Positions 1-13,322 of a stretch of DNA of 64,000 nt are shown here, piece by piece. The notes below the pieces were generated by a model. It worked only from the letters and a program-made list of their open reading frames with translations, was not told the origin of the DNA and did not search any database. Source of the DNA: Owenia fusiformis (lineage: Eukaryota > Annelida > Polychaeta > Sabellida > Oweniidae); contig CAIIXF020000009.1 of NCBI GenBank assembly GCA_903813345.2, positions 18,131,759-18,195,758 on the forward strand, given 5' to 3'. Numbering within the stretch: the stretch's first letter is position 1; each line of letters begins with the position of its first letter. Made by a program: the position numbers and the translations under genes.

Positions 1-908
1 GTCTAAGTCATCTATTCATATGTTCATCTCTTAATTAAAAGACTTACTGGCAGATGAACCTCGATAAGATAGCATAATGACATGAGAATGAAAAATTCAA
101 TCAATATAATAATAACAGACTAATGTATCATGTAACTGATATAAATTGTCAATAAAAGATATAATATATGCAAAATTATTATACAATATTTCATATATAT
201 ATTATTTTATGTTCTAATAGTCAAGGATTACTTTTTAAAGATGAGCTATATAGCTTATAAATTATCTATTTTTCAATTTAGCATCAACTTGTTAACAATC
301 TCTTTTCAACCCAACTGTATCATAATATAATACCAAAATACCATCAAATGAAGAATTACAATTTTGAGACAAAGACCAGAGAATGTTTACAGTTCTAATT
401 TACTTAACATGGTAGAACATAGATGGAGGAGGAGACTTCCTGAGATGTTTATGGCCAAACAAACAGTTTAAATCCAGGATTTGGAACTAATAGCTAGCTA
501 GGTAGAGAATAAATGTGTGTTACTTTAACACCAGGTGCTAACATCAGGCAGGTAACTTATCTTTCACATTAGACTCTTCTTCAACTAGGTATTCTGTTGT
601 AAATATAACATTGTGTCTATAACACTTTCAATTATTCTTGCATCAGGCCCCTGGTCTACACAATCATATATTTGCATACCCTGTATAGAATGTATTGTAT
701 GTTCGTAGGTGTGGGACAGTACACAATGACTTGATGCATGACTACCCTTACCAAGTCTAAACAAATGATGCTTTAAAAATATTCCAATATGATACGTGAT
801 GTCACAATAGCTTAAAAAATTAATTTACTGCTCTATAGTATGTATGACCACTAAAATTCATAAATGCAAATTGTTGCGTTTCTTGTCTGTTAATCATATT
901 AGAATCGT
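1..908. other. AT-rich unique sequence, no gene seen
   Basis: No open frame of convincing length, tandem array or inverted repeat stands out here. It could be intergenic or intronic. Confidence 0.5.
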
Positions 909-1075
909 AACAAAGACTTCGATTTTATGATTTATGTCAAATATATGACCTCAAATTTTATTCTGGCCATTGCCAAAGACCTCAATCGCTACGCAATTTC
1001 AGTCTTTTAACAATGATCAAAATAAAACTTTCGGTCATATATTACCCCATAAATCATAAAATCTTGGTCTTTATT
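909..1075. repeat. Foldback (MITE-like) inverted repeat
   Basis: The left arm (about 909-950) contains CAAAGACTTCGATTTTATGA followed by a TTTATG/ATATATGACC stretch. The right arm (about 1033-1075) is its imperfect reverse complement (GGTCATATATTA, CATAAATCATAAAATCTTGG, TCTTTA). The roughly 80-bp loop carries no coding signal. Arms of about 40 bp around a short spacer suggest a foldback MITE. No target-site duplication was identified, so the superfamily is left open. Confidence 0.55.
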
Positions 1076-1089
1076 CCAAAAGTATTGTT

Positions 1090-2909
1090 TATTCACCTTT
1101 CCACAAAGTAAAGAAAATCGATAATTTCCGGCGCGCTGATTGGTTGTATGCAAATGAGTCAAATCAATGACGTCAATGATGGAAAGTTTTGAAGAATTAG
1201 TATAGCCAGCATAGGAATATTTTGAATTAACTGCTATAAAAAGGATTCTATTTGCCCAACGTACTACTTATTTTTAAGCAAATATGAAATATGGACGGGG
1301 CACTTTCTTTCCAAATCTTATGTAATTTAATTTAATCATTTTTTTGACAGAACTATTGTTTATTAAGACTTCTCAGATCAGCCTCACATACCCGGGCTCA
1401 CGTGTCTCGTGCGATTGTAAACAAAAAATGTAAATTGTGAAGTTACAAACATCGGCTAAATTATCTGATAGTGGTCATACACTATCCTGTTAAATGGTTA
1501 TTATGTCGTAGTAAGAAGTTCCATCAGAAATTCACCATGAGTGACATTCGCGCAAAGCGTTACCTTTTGGTATTTATTCGCCATCAGCGATGTCAATAAT
1601 GATCAGCAATGTCAACATATCATCAATAAACATTATATGATATACGCTCTTTCTCTGAAATCTTCCAAGTGATCATTATTCAAAACCGATCATCACATAA
1701 CTAATTTATCCAATGACAAGTGAAATCAGGACACCCATATCATATCCATGTTTGATTTCTATTAAGCGTTCTCATTCTCATTAATTTCGAGAAATCCATC
1801 ATCATTTTGGTTAAGAAAAATTCTACGGTCTGTTGGATCTATTTTGACAGTTTTGCTTTAGCAAGATATTTTAACAAATTGACTGTTTCTACACTGAATA
1901 AAAAAACATTTTCCCGGGGATATTTGGATCGGGAGATACGCAACGGGAAATATACATTGGAATATATATACATGTTTAACCCATACTTGGACGTATATTG
2001 GACGTATATTGGGAATATTTGAGAGAACAGGAAAATCCGCCCAAGGCCAAGAAAACAAAACTGGACATGAATATTCTAAAATATTTCCACGATTGAACAA
2101 TGTGAACCAGATGACCAATATTGGTATGAGATAAACATACTATTCTATAGTCGGTTCAGGATATTGAGATTATCCCTTGGCCAATATAATATATTTTCCC
2201 TCGGGACCTTCGGCCCTCGGGCAGATATATTATAATTGCCTCGGGATAATCCCAATATCCTGAACCTCATGTAGGATAATCTCTTTATATGTCACGCTCC
2301 TCTAAGATATCAATTCTATATCCCAATGTTTTCAAGTATAATATTTTCAAGATACGATCTGATATGACTTGCAGAAATAAATAGGAAGTAATGGTTTAGT
2401 TGATTGAATTATGGAAGTAGTGAAGTCAATGATTTAATGAATAAGAGCAAATGTTTTTAATTTGAACAGGTCATTCATCAAATGACACTGAAGATTAACT
2501 TAAAATAGATTGTCTATCTATATATTTTTATTCATGGGAGACATGTTATAATGTTGGTGAACTAATGATTATGATAATTTCACCTGTTCACATCCAGTTC
2601 CTATCATGATTGAAAACTGACCTGGAGTAATTCTCTTCAAATTATTTACTCATTATGAACAGAAATTTAATATTTAAATCGCTTAGAAGGCGTAAATAAA
2701 TGTCAATTTGACGTTCAATAAAAATCTGTCAATCATTTACTGATTACTTGCACATTTGAAGAGGTAAAACTTACAGCAATCAACCGAGGATTTACATGTT
2801 AACTCAATTGCATTTGTTTTTCGCGGGAAAAAGTTTCAGTCATTGACGTCACAGATTTTTAAGCAGCTCATTATAATATTCATGAGCTGACTTTGTGGAA
2901 AGGTGAATA
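1090..2909. mobile_element. Candidate 1.8-kb non-autonomous TIR element
   Basis: A perfect 20-bp inverted repeat (TATTCACCTTTCCACAAAGT) lies at 1090-1109 and, reversed, at 2890-2909. A second inverted match, with TGACGTCAATGA as its core, lies inside each end near 1170 and 2840, so the similarity extends imperfectly for about 100 bp. The interior has no transposase-like frame. It contains the palindrome at 2153-2266 and short open frames with no recognisable domain. It may be one DNA transposon or two copies of a short element in opposite orientation. No clean target duplication was found. Confidence 0.5.
2153..2266. repeat. 114-bp imperfect palindrome
   Basis: GGTTCAGGATATTGAGATTA at the left end pairs with TAATCCCAATATCCTGAACC at the right end. 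The centre (TATAATATATTTTCCCTCGG, then CCTTCGG, then CCCTCGGGCAGATATATTATA) continues the fold. The whole block could form one long hairpin. It is probably a small foldback element nested in the surrounding 1.8-kb TIR element. Confidence 0.6.
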
Positions 2910-5900
2910 GTTATTCATTTTTCCCATTTATATTATATTTGTATTTAGTGCTAAATTGTCACTGTTATATTTTCAAAGAATAATTCTTTTAATGAAAAAA
3001 CTGAAAGAAATTTCATCCAAATCCATCCTAGAATATTCTGATTATCATTAAGGTGGGTGCAGTGGGCCAACTTATATATTGCCTATTTTGCATGATACTA
3101 TACCACCTTTCCTACCTTAAGACTTGTTGTGCTCTACCGATAGAAGCATCTTAAACTGAACAGAGGTTAATGAAAATATTTGGAGAATTTCATCTGAGAT
3201 ATATCCATCCCTTGATAGAAGTCAAACATATGAAAGGTAAGTGTTCTGGGAAACAACGCATATCTCACTTTTCACGTTTTCCAAATGATACTTCCACCAG
3301 CATCATTTAAAGGTTTTTGATGCGATATTATCTCATAATTACTTGAATATATTGACAATGCATTAATGTATTTTGGTTGTACTGTACTAAGCTATCATTT
3401 GGCTCTACTTATCTGCTTTGATATTTGAGAAATGATTCCTCTCCACTAAGAGCACCTATAATACTATAATATAAGATACTTTATACAGATCGCGATAGCC
3501 ACGCCCCCTTTGTCTTTATTCTTCTCACAAACGGCAGATAAGAGGGGCTCTGGCATACCAGAATGCTTTATATACCTTAAATAAGAAAGATATTTGTTAT
3601 CTTTTAGAAATTGTGCTTCATTGAGAAGACCACTTTGTAAGGTGGTGCTCACCTGTGGATGTCTCACAGCAACCCTTTAAAAGAGGTTCAATTCATACAC
3701 ACTCTATAAATTAGAGGTAATTCTTTAACTAGCATCCATCCAATCAAAATCTACTCCTAGAAAATCATATCCAAACACTCCCATGATTGAAAATGATTAT
3801 ATGTGTGATGGCAAGATCAGATCAGCATCAAAACTCTAAAATCATTTGTTAAAGTCAGAGGTAAGTGTAGCTGTTCAATGGATCAGGGTACTCTCAGGGG
3901 TCACCCAGGCCTTGCCCTGTTAGAAACAAAGATTTTTGATATTACTTGGGGCCAGCTAGGTTGGGCTAAAGGATAGTTTATTCAGCTAATTTACATAAAC
4001 CACATCATATCAATTAATATAAAAATAAATTAAGAGGTCTACATCAAAGTTATGGCTCTTGTGAAGGGTCTCTTGATTATCTTTGCACCTAGATCAATTC
4101 TCTGATTAGTGTTCCTTACTCAGTGTTTTAACTATGACATTTACAACAATCAAATAAACTAAGATTCATATCCAAAGGAGGTAGCTCCATGCATTTGTAG
4201 AAGAGAGGGGGATTTCCCATAATGCACTTGTTACTGTTCACGGACCAAATGGGGATTTTAGAGAATTTCACACTATTTCTACTGAAACGAGTGGGGGGGG
4301 GGGGGTGTTGGGAAAGTCCCTCCAGTACATATGTCATAAAAAGAGGAGATAACCTAAGATGATATCTTCATGTTATAACAATTAATATATAAAACCATTA
4401 ATCAATAAATGTGTACTTAGGATAAGGATAATCCATTCGTGATTCATTGACGATCTTTTAAAATGATGAGCATCACTTGAACCCAACAATCAACTCTGAC
4501 AATATAATCCATAAGTTGATAGGAGTTTGGAAACGTCCGAGTGAATGTTGGAATTGACTCAGAAGCGACCTGTATAAACAGGCTATTGGTCAAAATATTC
4601 CATCAGCACATGACACTAATTCAAGTGAAAATCTACATATTTAACACATTTCTCAGGTCCATAAATATAAAGTAAAGAAGGCTCTATTAGTGTTCCTTCT
4701 ATTGGCCGAAAGTATTACATTTCTGGTTATATTCCTTATTCTTCAATTACAGAGAGTTGAAGCAACAGTGTCTATGGATTCAGACAGATATCAGAGTTCT
4801 TTAAAAGGTATCCACTAACTTTAATGACACTTACTTAGAATGCTATGTTCTAAACAAGGATGAATATCTTTGTGCAGAATTATTGGGCTTTCAAGCAGAA
4901 ATTAATTTTCTAAGTAATATGCTATCTATAGTCCATCACTCTGTTTATCGACTTCCATTACCTGCCCTGACAAATATTTTATCACCATGGTAATATACTA
5001 TATGAAAATATGGAAATACAAGATATAACCATGGTGAAATGTAACCACCTCATTGAAATACCAAAAGTGTAACAACTTGTTACAGATGTCATTAGAAATG
5101 CCAAATGCCAGTAAGAAAATGGTAGCTGTAACAATATGTTACTTCTCATTGAAAACAGAAATCAGAAATATATCTTGGTCCCGATAGGAATGAATTACGC
5201 CTAATTTTGAGAGATTATGAGAAGAGATAATCTGGTTATTTTTTTTTCAACTCTCAGCCCGAATGACAGATCCTGAATAACCTGGTCGTTCAAATCAAAC
5301 TTGGATATTTTCTTTTCTTTAGGGACTTATAGACACATGCCATACCTTAAACACTGCCATATGACAGATTACCAATAGTGTTGTTTTAGTAAAATATAAT
5401 ATCCAAGATCCATAACAAAAAACATTATCCCCTTGCAACATGTTTTAACGGCAGTTTGTTGTTTTAATTACATTTTACGACAACTCTGATTAAACTGTAT
5501 TGATCCAAGTCAATCGGAGAATTAAAAATATTTAAACAATATTTAAACATGTATCTTATATATTCAATTGATTCTAACTCCACATAATATCCATATTCAA
5601 TAACTGTTTTTCAAAATGTCTAATCAAGCAATGATTCGTTAATAATGTGACACCAATCTCTGGGTACTTTTTTAAACCACTTATTATAAAATGCAAAAAC
5701 AAAATTAAAACTAAAACCAGATGTCTGAATATAAGAAATGCTCTTTATCACCTGTCAATTGATAATTTACCTTCCTGACATTGTCATAAAAACAGTCATG
5801 CCAAAAAGACACCAAGAAACTGAACAATTGAATTTTTGAAATGTTAATGAAAATTAGATTGTTTTAATCTTAACTTGGCATAAATGTACTCTATTAAAAT

Positions 5901-6250
5901 GACTCCCACCCTGGTTCATAATGTGTCATTTTACTGCTGAAAGATTAGATTAGAGGGAATGAAATAACTGTTGAGATTCTGGGTTTGCATCATTGTGGAA
6001 CCCACAGCCTCTACCATCCTTTGCAATAGAGCTTTAAATAAAGAGAGACTCTGATAATACAGAATGGGTTCGCATGGTGAACGATGTTTTGGTCTTGATG
6101 TATCTAATTCAAATTTATCATCAAAATGTCTATTTATTAATCTTATATACATGTACATGACTTAAGGCCAAAACAAGATGTTATAGAGAAAATAAAAGTA
6201 ATACATTTCAAATGATCTGAAAGGGCATTGTAAAAAGTGCATAAATGCAT
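2910..6250. other. Unique AT-rich stretch, no gene seen
   Basis: Only short open frames without domains are present. A 13-base G run sits at 4293-4305. No tandem array or TIR pair was recognised. Confidence 0.45.
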
Positions 6251-7064
6251 GTAACCCTATTATCACACCAAACTAGTTCTCACTACGTTCTCGAAATCGG
6301 GCTTCAACTGTGCACGAACGGACTGGACCTACTAAGAACCATTTGGGATATATTTACAAACATCATCGAACATACTCGAATGGGTAGGTGCTCTAGAACT
6401 TAGACAATGCTTAAAATGTTCTTGTGGTCGTCACGTTCTACAATTAGAACGAGTGACAACGTACTAACGACGAGCTGGACATACTACGAACGGAACCGTC
6501 GTACTTCAATCCTACTAGGGACGTTTTAACAACGAGTTGAACTGTCTGAGGACGTGTTGAGAACGAGGTAGAACTAATTGCAAACGGGTTTAAACTGATA
6601 AAGAACGTATTTAACACTGCTTATGAACGAGTTAGCAAAAATATAGCTATCACACCAAACAAGTTGCCACTGCGTTCTTCAAAAAGGTTTTAAACTGTAT
6701 GCGAACGGAATGAACGTAGCTGCGACTTTCTAAGGTCTATTTACCAACTTTATGAACGTTCTCAGACGGGAATGTGATTTTAGAATTTTGAATCGATTCA
6801 AAATTCGATGGCGACCATACCGTTCTGTAATCAGGTCATGATGACCTTCTAGACTAAGGGACGCCTTCTACGACGTTGCACACCAACGTGGTGCGACCTG
6901 AACGAACTGCGAACGAGATGGACGTATTGAAGACTGTTTAAGAACGAAGAAGCTAATTATTTCAGACATATTTCCCAACCACAGCCAGATTGAGCCCATT
7001 TTACGACATTTTCGGAGGACTGGCAAGAACGGGTAAGAACTAGTTTGGTGTGATAGGGGGGTAA
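6251..7064. mobile_element. TIR element with internal GAACG-rich sequence
   Basis: A perfect 20-bp inverted repeat, TATCACACCAAACTAGTTCT, lies at 6261-6280 and 7036-7055. A weaker outer match (GTAACCC against GGGTAAC) extends the ends to about 6251 and 7064. A second TIR-like start (TATCACACCAAACAAGTTGC) lies inside at about 6648, which suggests a composite or an internal duplication. The interior is richer in G+C than its surroundings and contains many scattered GAACG/CGAAC motifs. No transposase frame is visible, so it is non-autonomous. The outer ends and target duplication are not resolved. Confidence 0.75.
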
Positions 7065-9792
7065 CATCCATCCTTCATTCAATAGACTTCATTTATTACT
7101 CAATTCAGAATATCTGGAAAGAAGTGAAATACCCTTGGACCAAAGATATGTAACATCCAACCACAAACTAATCAATTAACAAAGTAAGTCACAAAAGTCC
7201 AACTACAAATAGATCTACGATGATATTTTATTAACACAGGATCAACATGCCAAGAAATACAGACACAAATAAAATGACCTCAACGATATGAATCGAAGGT
7301 TAAAATTGTGTGAAATGTCACGCCATGTGTAGGTTGATCAGAAAGAAGATCATTCCATTGTTGTTAGCATAATTTGTTTTATTAAGGTCCCAATAAGTTA
7401 ATTCTCTGAATGACATAAAAATTACCAGGCCAGGCATTTTTATTTTTTTATTTTAATCTCCTATCATAAAAATGGCTGAATGACATGTCCAAAACTAAAA
7501 GAAAATCCTTATAACTTAAAAGGCAAGATTTGATCAGGAAATGTTTGGAATGTCCAGGTAAGGCACCGTTAAACAGACTTTTGCTTGTAGGGGCCTAAAC
7601 TATGCTATTAATCATCCGTGTCTATCACACATGCTATAGCCTTACAAGTCAGCCAACATGAAACAATTCATGAATTAAATGCTGATTATTTTAAATTCAC
7701 AACACAATTTATTATTTAAGAACTACAGAATAAACCAGGATTCAATTGGAATTTAATGGCAGTTGTAGGAGGGATAATGTCAATTGTGGGTAGAATTAAT
7801 GTCAAATAAACGCTCATACGCAATCGCAGAAAACTACAATAACAACAGAACTGATCAAACAGATCACATGATTGATACATATATATATTGGTGTTTATAT
7901 TTGTATCATATAGTTTCATTTGCTGTTAATAATCATGTAACTCTACTTGCTTTGTAGCCATACTTACAATGTTGCCCAACCAGTCAAGTTACTTGACTTG
8001 CCATGTAGCCCTACTTGACTTGTCATGTTGCTTTCCTGGCATTGTAGCCCTACTTACCATGCAGCACAACTTGTAGCTTTATTTGCCTTGTAACTCCATC
8101 CAAATTAGCCCTACTTGTCATGTTACCTTATGTATTTATGTACATCCTTATACAATGTAAGTTGATTGAAAATAAGACACCATGGTGTTGATTAATTAGA
8201 AATCATCAATTCTAATGAAAATGACGTTTGGGATATTGTAAAGAACATATAAAACAGATTGCTTCACTTAAATGATTGGCAAGTATCGGACTGTTACATA
8301 TAATAGGTAGAGAGCTGGAAAAAACTACCTTGATAAAACAGATATTCTTGGATTAGCTAATACTTATTCAGGTGTTAATGTGATAAAGGGAGCATCTAAC
8401 TTGAAATATTAGCAATTAACCATCTTAGGAATGATGAAATAATCTAAAAGAATCATTATCAACCATTCAAATGCAATTTAAGACTTCAATATTTCATATC
8501 AAAAAGCCCAAAAACTTGAAAATCATCCAAATGATTCAAATGATTTCTAATACAGAATAATGGCATGGTAAATCTGTGAATCACATGAACCTTCAGATCA
8601 ACCAATCAGATATCATATAATCAAAGTTGAAGATGAGGACTTGTGGGATTAATTACAGGTTCTCCTAAACTGATACAGATTTCTGCCAACGACTCAAAGA
8701 TTGAGAATATTATAGCGCCACCTTTTAATTTAACAATATCCGCACTCCGGTCCAAATGAATAAATTCTGTGGTAACATTTAGTAAACATTTCTTAAGATC
8801 TTCTTCTGATGAAAATGTTTTTGCCGATTTCTAATTAGGCAAATAGTTGAGGAAGGTAGCGATAAATCTTCGAGAGAAATACCCGAGGGAAAGAAATCAA
8901 TATGAAGTTAATAGGAAATGTCAGCCTCTGTTGTCTTCAAATACAGTAGCCGACTCTAATAAAAACAGCAAAGTAAAGATATGATTCCTTTTACGGAATT
9001 GGGAGACTCAGGACTTTCAAGACACATTGTCTTCATTTCCCATTACCTAGTGACCTTACCCCCTGACTATTGTAGATGATTTCACACTTTCAATGCTTAT
9101 ACAAATGTAGCTTGCTTTCATGACATATTTTGGGAGTCTAAGGTCAATTGAATTTTATGGGCAAAAGTGCAGCATAATCATTTTCAGACTACTTGTTCTG
9201 ATTGGAAATAGGTTGGGTCAAAGAAGCATTTCTTATTTCAATGAGTTTAGAATGCCCCCCCCCCCCTCTTACGAAAGATATAAAAATACATTTGAGCTCA
9301 ATGAGATCATATCAGCCTCAAAACTGTAAGTCAGAGTCACTAGTGTGGTAAGCTGCTGGAGATCAAGATTTTATCAGAATGGTAAGTGATCTAGTAAATG
9401 ACCTTACTTTATCTCTTTCAATCTGAGGTTCAGCTTAGGATAAGTCCAACCTTAGCAAAATATCACCTCACTGAAGCCTGACCATTGCAGGGTGAAAAAG
9501 TGAGAAAAAAGATCAAATAACCATAATTCCAGCAGTGCAGTGATTTAAAGATATCCCAGGAAGTATGGTATTTATTCATCATTTATTTCAATCTATTTAG
9601 AAGATGAAATCCATATGTAATTGCAAGAAAATATCTTGGGAGGAATTGCTAGTTTCTATGAACAATAATTCACAGGGAGTTAATTAGTTGGCTTGATTTA
9701 ATGAAACTAAAGAATCTAAAGTGCTTAACAGAAAAACTTAACATATGATATGTTGTTTCCCTTAGAGATGCTTTGTTATCATTAAATAAATA
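7065..9792. other. Unique sequence with a degenerate repeat, no gene seen
   Basis: A diverged repeat based on TTGTAGCCCTACTTG and CATGT occupies about 7935-8130. A 12-base C run lies at 9255-9266. The stretch 8690-8900 is less AT-biased than its flanks but has no coding frame. Confidence 0.4.
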
Positions 9793-9955
9793 GCAGAAAA
9801 CAAAGGAATGAAGCAGAAAACAAAGGAATGAAGCAAAAAACAAAGGAATGAAGCAGAAAACAAAGGAATGAAGCAAAAAACAAAGGAATGAAGCAGAAAA
9901 CAAAGGAATGAAGCAAACAAAACAAAGGAATGGAGCAGAAAACAAAGGAATGAAG
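9793..9955. repeat. 20-bp minisatellite, about 8 copies
   Basis: The unit is GCAGAAAACAAAGGAATGAA, with a G/A variant (GCAAAA). It is purine-rich on the plus strand. Open minus-strand frames across it (repeats rich in Phe, Leu and Cys) are by-products of the array. Confidence 0.9.
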
Positions 9956-11517
9956 AATTAATTTTTAAAAAAATGTTTGGAAAGCAATGACAAATTATGT
10001 TCATTCATTAATAGAGATCATCTGTTAATAGCATTTTACCATCAAGTTATTTCCCATATTATTATTTTTTTAAAGATAATCAAATTATATGATCACCTAA
10101 ATTCATGAACATGATAGCTGCTCAGCAAATTAATACAAGACAAATATTGAATGAAAATCAATGAAATTTAGCAAATAATAATTGGGTCATAAAAGAGGGG
10201 TATATGGTTATCATTAAAATTAAATAAATATCTTGGAAGATAATAGACGACGGAAATCAATGGGTGCCAGGAGGGAGATGTATGTTATTTCTGTTAAGGG
10301 ACTGAATATTGTTTTTATTCTTAGGGGATCACATAACTAAGCAATACAACAACTTCATGATAGCACCTCCTGGTATCTATGTATGTTCACTTGATACCAT
10401 TAGATATGAAGTATATGTTTACTTAATATTTCTATTACATTCACCATAGCTACAGGTTTAACTTAATTTATAAAATAGCTATTTAGTGTATAAAGCATAT
10501 GAACAAATGATTATAACTCACTTGGGAGAAGATTGAAAAATGCTAAAACTAACAACGATTTATCGAGATATGAAATCTTCATAATCTTACAATTTATCAG
10601 AATGAATTTTTATTGACTTTCCTTAGCAGATAAATCGACGACATGGAGATCCGCAACCATAAATTCTAAACATGAAACAATACCACAAGCATAATGATTC
10701 TAAAAGCGTGTTAATATGATTCTTTATGTCATGGTTATTATACAGAACCGCAACAAACACTCACATAACTCAGGAAGACAGGGGCATACTGGGGGCAGGG
10801 CAGGTAGAGGGGGGGGGGCAAGGGGAGGGGGCAGAGGGTGTTGTAGTTGAGGAGTGTTATGTAATTAGGTTAACCCTGAGAAATTGGAACCCACTAGTTA
10901 TTACATGTTCCAGATGAAGGTCTCTTTTAAGGAAGCAATATAAAACAATGGAAAAAGAGAAGTAGAGAATAGAGATGTACATATATAAAGGAAAGGAATC
11001 TGTTATTGTTCTCATGGCATAATCTTACTCCCATTATCTCCCACAACAAATATAAAAGCATACATCTCATAAAACAAACACTCATTCTTTAATAAACAAA
11101 ACATATTATTCTTTAAACAAAACATATATTCATTTTTCTTCAATTTTCAATAACAATCAGAAACAGCATTCACGCCATGAAGATCTATCAACCAATCCTG
11201 CAAGTGATTCATCCTCGATTCACAAGCGACAACGACTGCCATTAAGTAATTGATTCGGCATCTATTTGCCGTCATATTACTCCAATCATTTCTCTCGGAG
11301 GCCAAGTTAATTTCATGGCGTTATAAGTCTGTCTTTCTAAAGATTAGTCGACAATCAGATGACTGTATTACTACGCCTATCTCACCAGGACATGCTGGAT
11401 AAGATTAATCAATGGTTTTGTCGGAAGATCGCATTTACCTCGCCTCTTTTAATATTTGCAGATGAAATACAATATATTTGCTTGCTATCAAAGAAAATCA
11501 CCAATCTTGGAATGAGA
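9956..11517. other. Unique sequence with a G-rich patch, no gene seen
   Basis: A G-rich, purine-biased patch lies at about 10778-10835 inside otherwise AT-rich DNA. The stretch from about 11165 to 11470 has more balanced composition than its flanks, but no recognisable domain or exon was found in it. Confidence 0.4.
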
Positions 11518-11608
11518 AGTGTGTCTCACATAGACACAATACATAAGAATTGTGTCTCGCATAGACACAATACATAAGAATTGTGTCTCACATAGACACA
11601 ATACATTA
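11518..11608. repeat. 31-bp tandem repeat, 3 copies, each a hairpin
   Basis: Each unit contains TGTGTCTCACATAGACACA (or the CGCAT variant), a 7-bp stem (TGTGTCT/AGACACA) with a 5-base loop. A linker of about 12 bases, ATACATAAGAAT, separates the units. Confidence 0.85.
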
Positions 11609-13045
11609 TGACTTGAATATCAACTGATCTAATATCAACAGTTTGATTGGTGACTTCAAACAACTTGATTGGTAAAGTTGTTTGGTTTTACTCAGACATA
11701 ACGACTGTCCTCATCAATTAAAAACAAGATAAAGAACATGTAAAAGAAACAAAAACCTGAATTGTCTGAGGAAAAATCTATTCTCCCTCAGGAATCATCT
11801 CCCATTATGAAACATCTCCTTCAAGATATAAAGATCACATGAACTTGCCGAGGAACATATAAACATGTACCACACGATTAAACCTAGTTGCTAAGATGAC
11901 CAATAGATGTCAATAGTTGCCAATGGTTGATCTATCTTGAGGTCTCTAGATAACTTTGGAACAGGTTAAACATTTCTATCTTACAAAACATTTCACCCCA
12001 TCATGAACATTCAAAGTTCATCTCTAAAATAATCAAAAGGAAATGTCAGATTGTTTGAAAATGTTTAACTAAACAATGTGAATGTTATACTTAATCTCCC
12101 AGTTTCTTGGTATTTCTCTGTTTTTCATGTTATTTCTTGAAAATTGTTAATCAACATAAGGCGTTTGTTGTAGGAAAGTTGATGGTATAAAACACCAGAA
12201 AACAGCCTTATCATAATAGTAAGCAGTAACATGTTACATTCAAATATTCTGGAACATGGTACTTCCCAAACCCTTACAAGTAAAACACAACTTGGTTATG
12301 AACTAAAATCAAAACAATCTGATTCTTATGCCTGATAATCGAAATATGCAATATGTAAACATTTAAATATGCAATACTAGAAGATTTGATGGCGGTACCT
12401 ATTTTCTGCATTCATGTCGATGTCATATTCAAACTTCCATAAAAGGGCATAAAAGCTACATATGTAAATATCAGCACCATAACTGTCAAATCATCTTCAA
12501 TAGTCAGAGGGTAATATATCTACCTGGTATTGGTTCAGGGTATAACATCTTGCAAACACTAGTTGTAACACTTACATTACACCTCTTTACAAAATCAAGC
12601 GGGGCGATCCACAGCTTTAGATTTGTTTAACGCTGGAATAAGATGTTCTCTTACAACTTTAACAAGTTTTTCATTCTTCTAATACGTAACTACAGCAACA
12701 GGGACAACAAAAAAGCACCATATACTTAATGTAATAAGCTTTAGATATCTTAATTTTCCCTCATGATAAGCGTGAGTTATTTCACTTGTGCAATTAATCG
12801 ACAATTGAGCTCTTAGTATTGTAGGGTTCTAGCAATGCTCAAAACAATTTCGCACCTAATAATCTCAGGCCAATTACATGCCGAAAATAGCTCTAAGGAG
12901 ATTCGCTTGATTTAGATGAAAATATATTTCTACAGTGTTATCAAATAACATACCACTGACTATGTGATAGGCTCAGAGAAACATTTGTTCTTTATAACAT
13001 ATAGATTTACAGCTGCATTGTGTTCCTGTATGTGACTAAGATCTG

Positions 13046-13075
13046 TACAGTAAAACCTCAGATGGCGAACACTTT
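13046..13075 (+). repeat. Solo left end of an ACAGTAAAACC (Tc1/mariner-like) MITE
   Basis: TACAGTAAAACCTC followed by GCGAACACTTTT matches the terminus of the intact copies at 27865 and 62617. No right terminus follows within 200 bp, so this is a truncated copy. Confidence 0.4.
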
Positions 13076-13273
13076 TAGGTAAGAAATAAGAAGTGAATGT
13101 GGTTACCAGGCAGTTAAATAACACATTCATTGAATTAATATTATTTTATTTATTGTAGTGAGACAAGTTTTAATAATAGTTTAAACCATGACCGACCATA
13201 CAAGGGTTATAATACCTCTATTGCATCCTGCAGGTTTAACCTGTTCAATGTTTTTTGGTAATCTGGATTTTCT

Positions 13274-13322
13274 TACCCTTTGCATTCGGTTGACTTCGCT
13301 TCTTAAAAGAGAACTTCGTCTT
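13274..13322 (+). repeat. Short dispersed repeat, copy 1
   Basis: About 49 bp beginning TACCCTTTGCATTC and continuing TTGACTTCGCTTCTTAAAAG resembles 30597-30645, with roughly 42 of 49 positions shared by eye. The family is unknown. The TTACCCTTTGC start is reminiscent of piggyBac termini, but neither copy has a matching right end. Confidence 0.35.

Noticed and set aside
10778-10835. CAGGGGCATACTGGGGG as another CAGGGGCATAGCC MITE end
   Set aside because: Only a partial match and no inverted partner. The patch is better described as simple G-rich sequence.
11518-11608. CRISPR-like array
   Set aside because: Three contiguous hairpin units with no unique spacers, in animal DNA with no cas-like genes.
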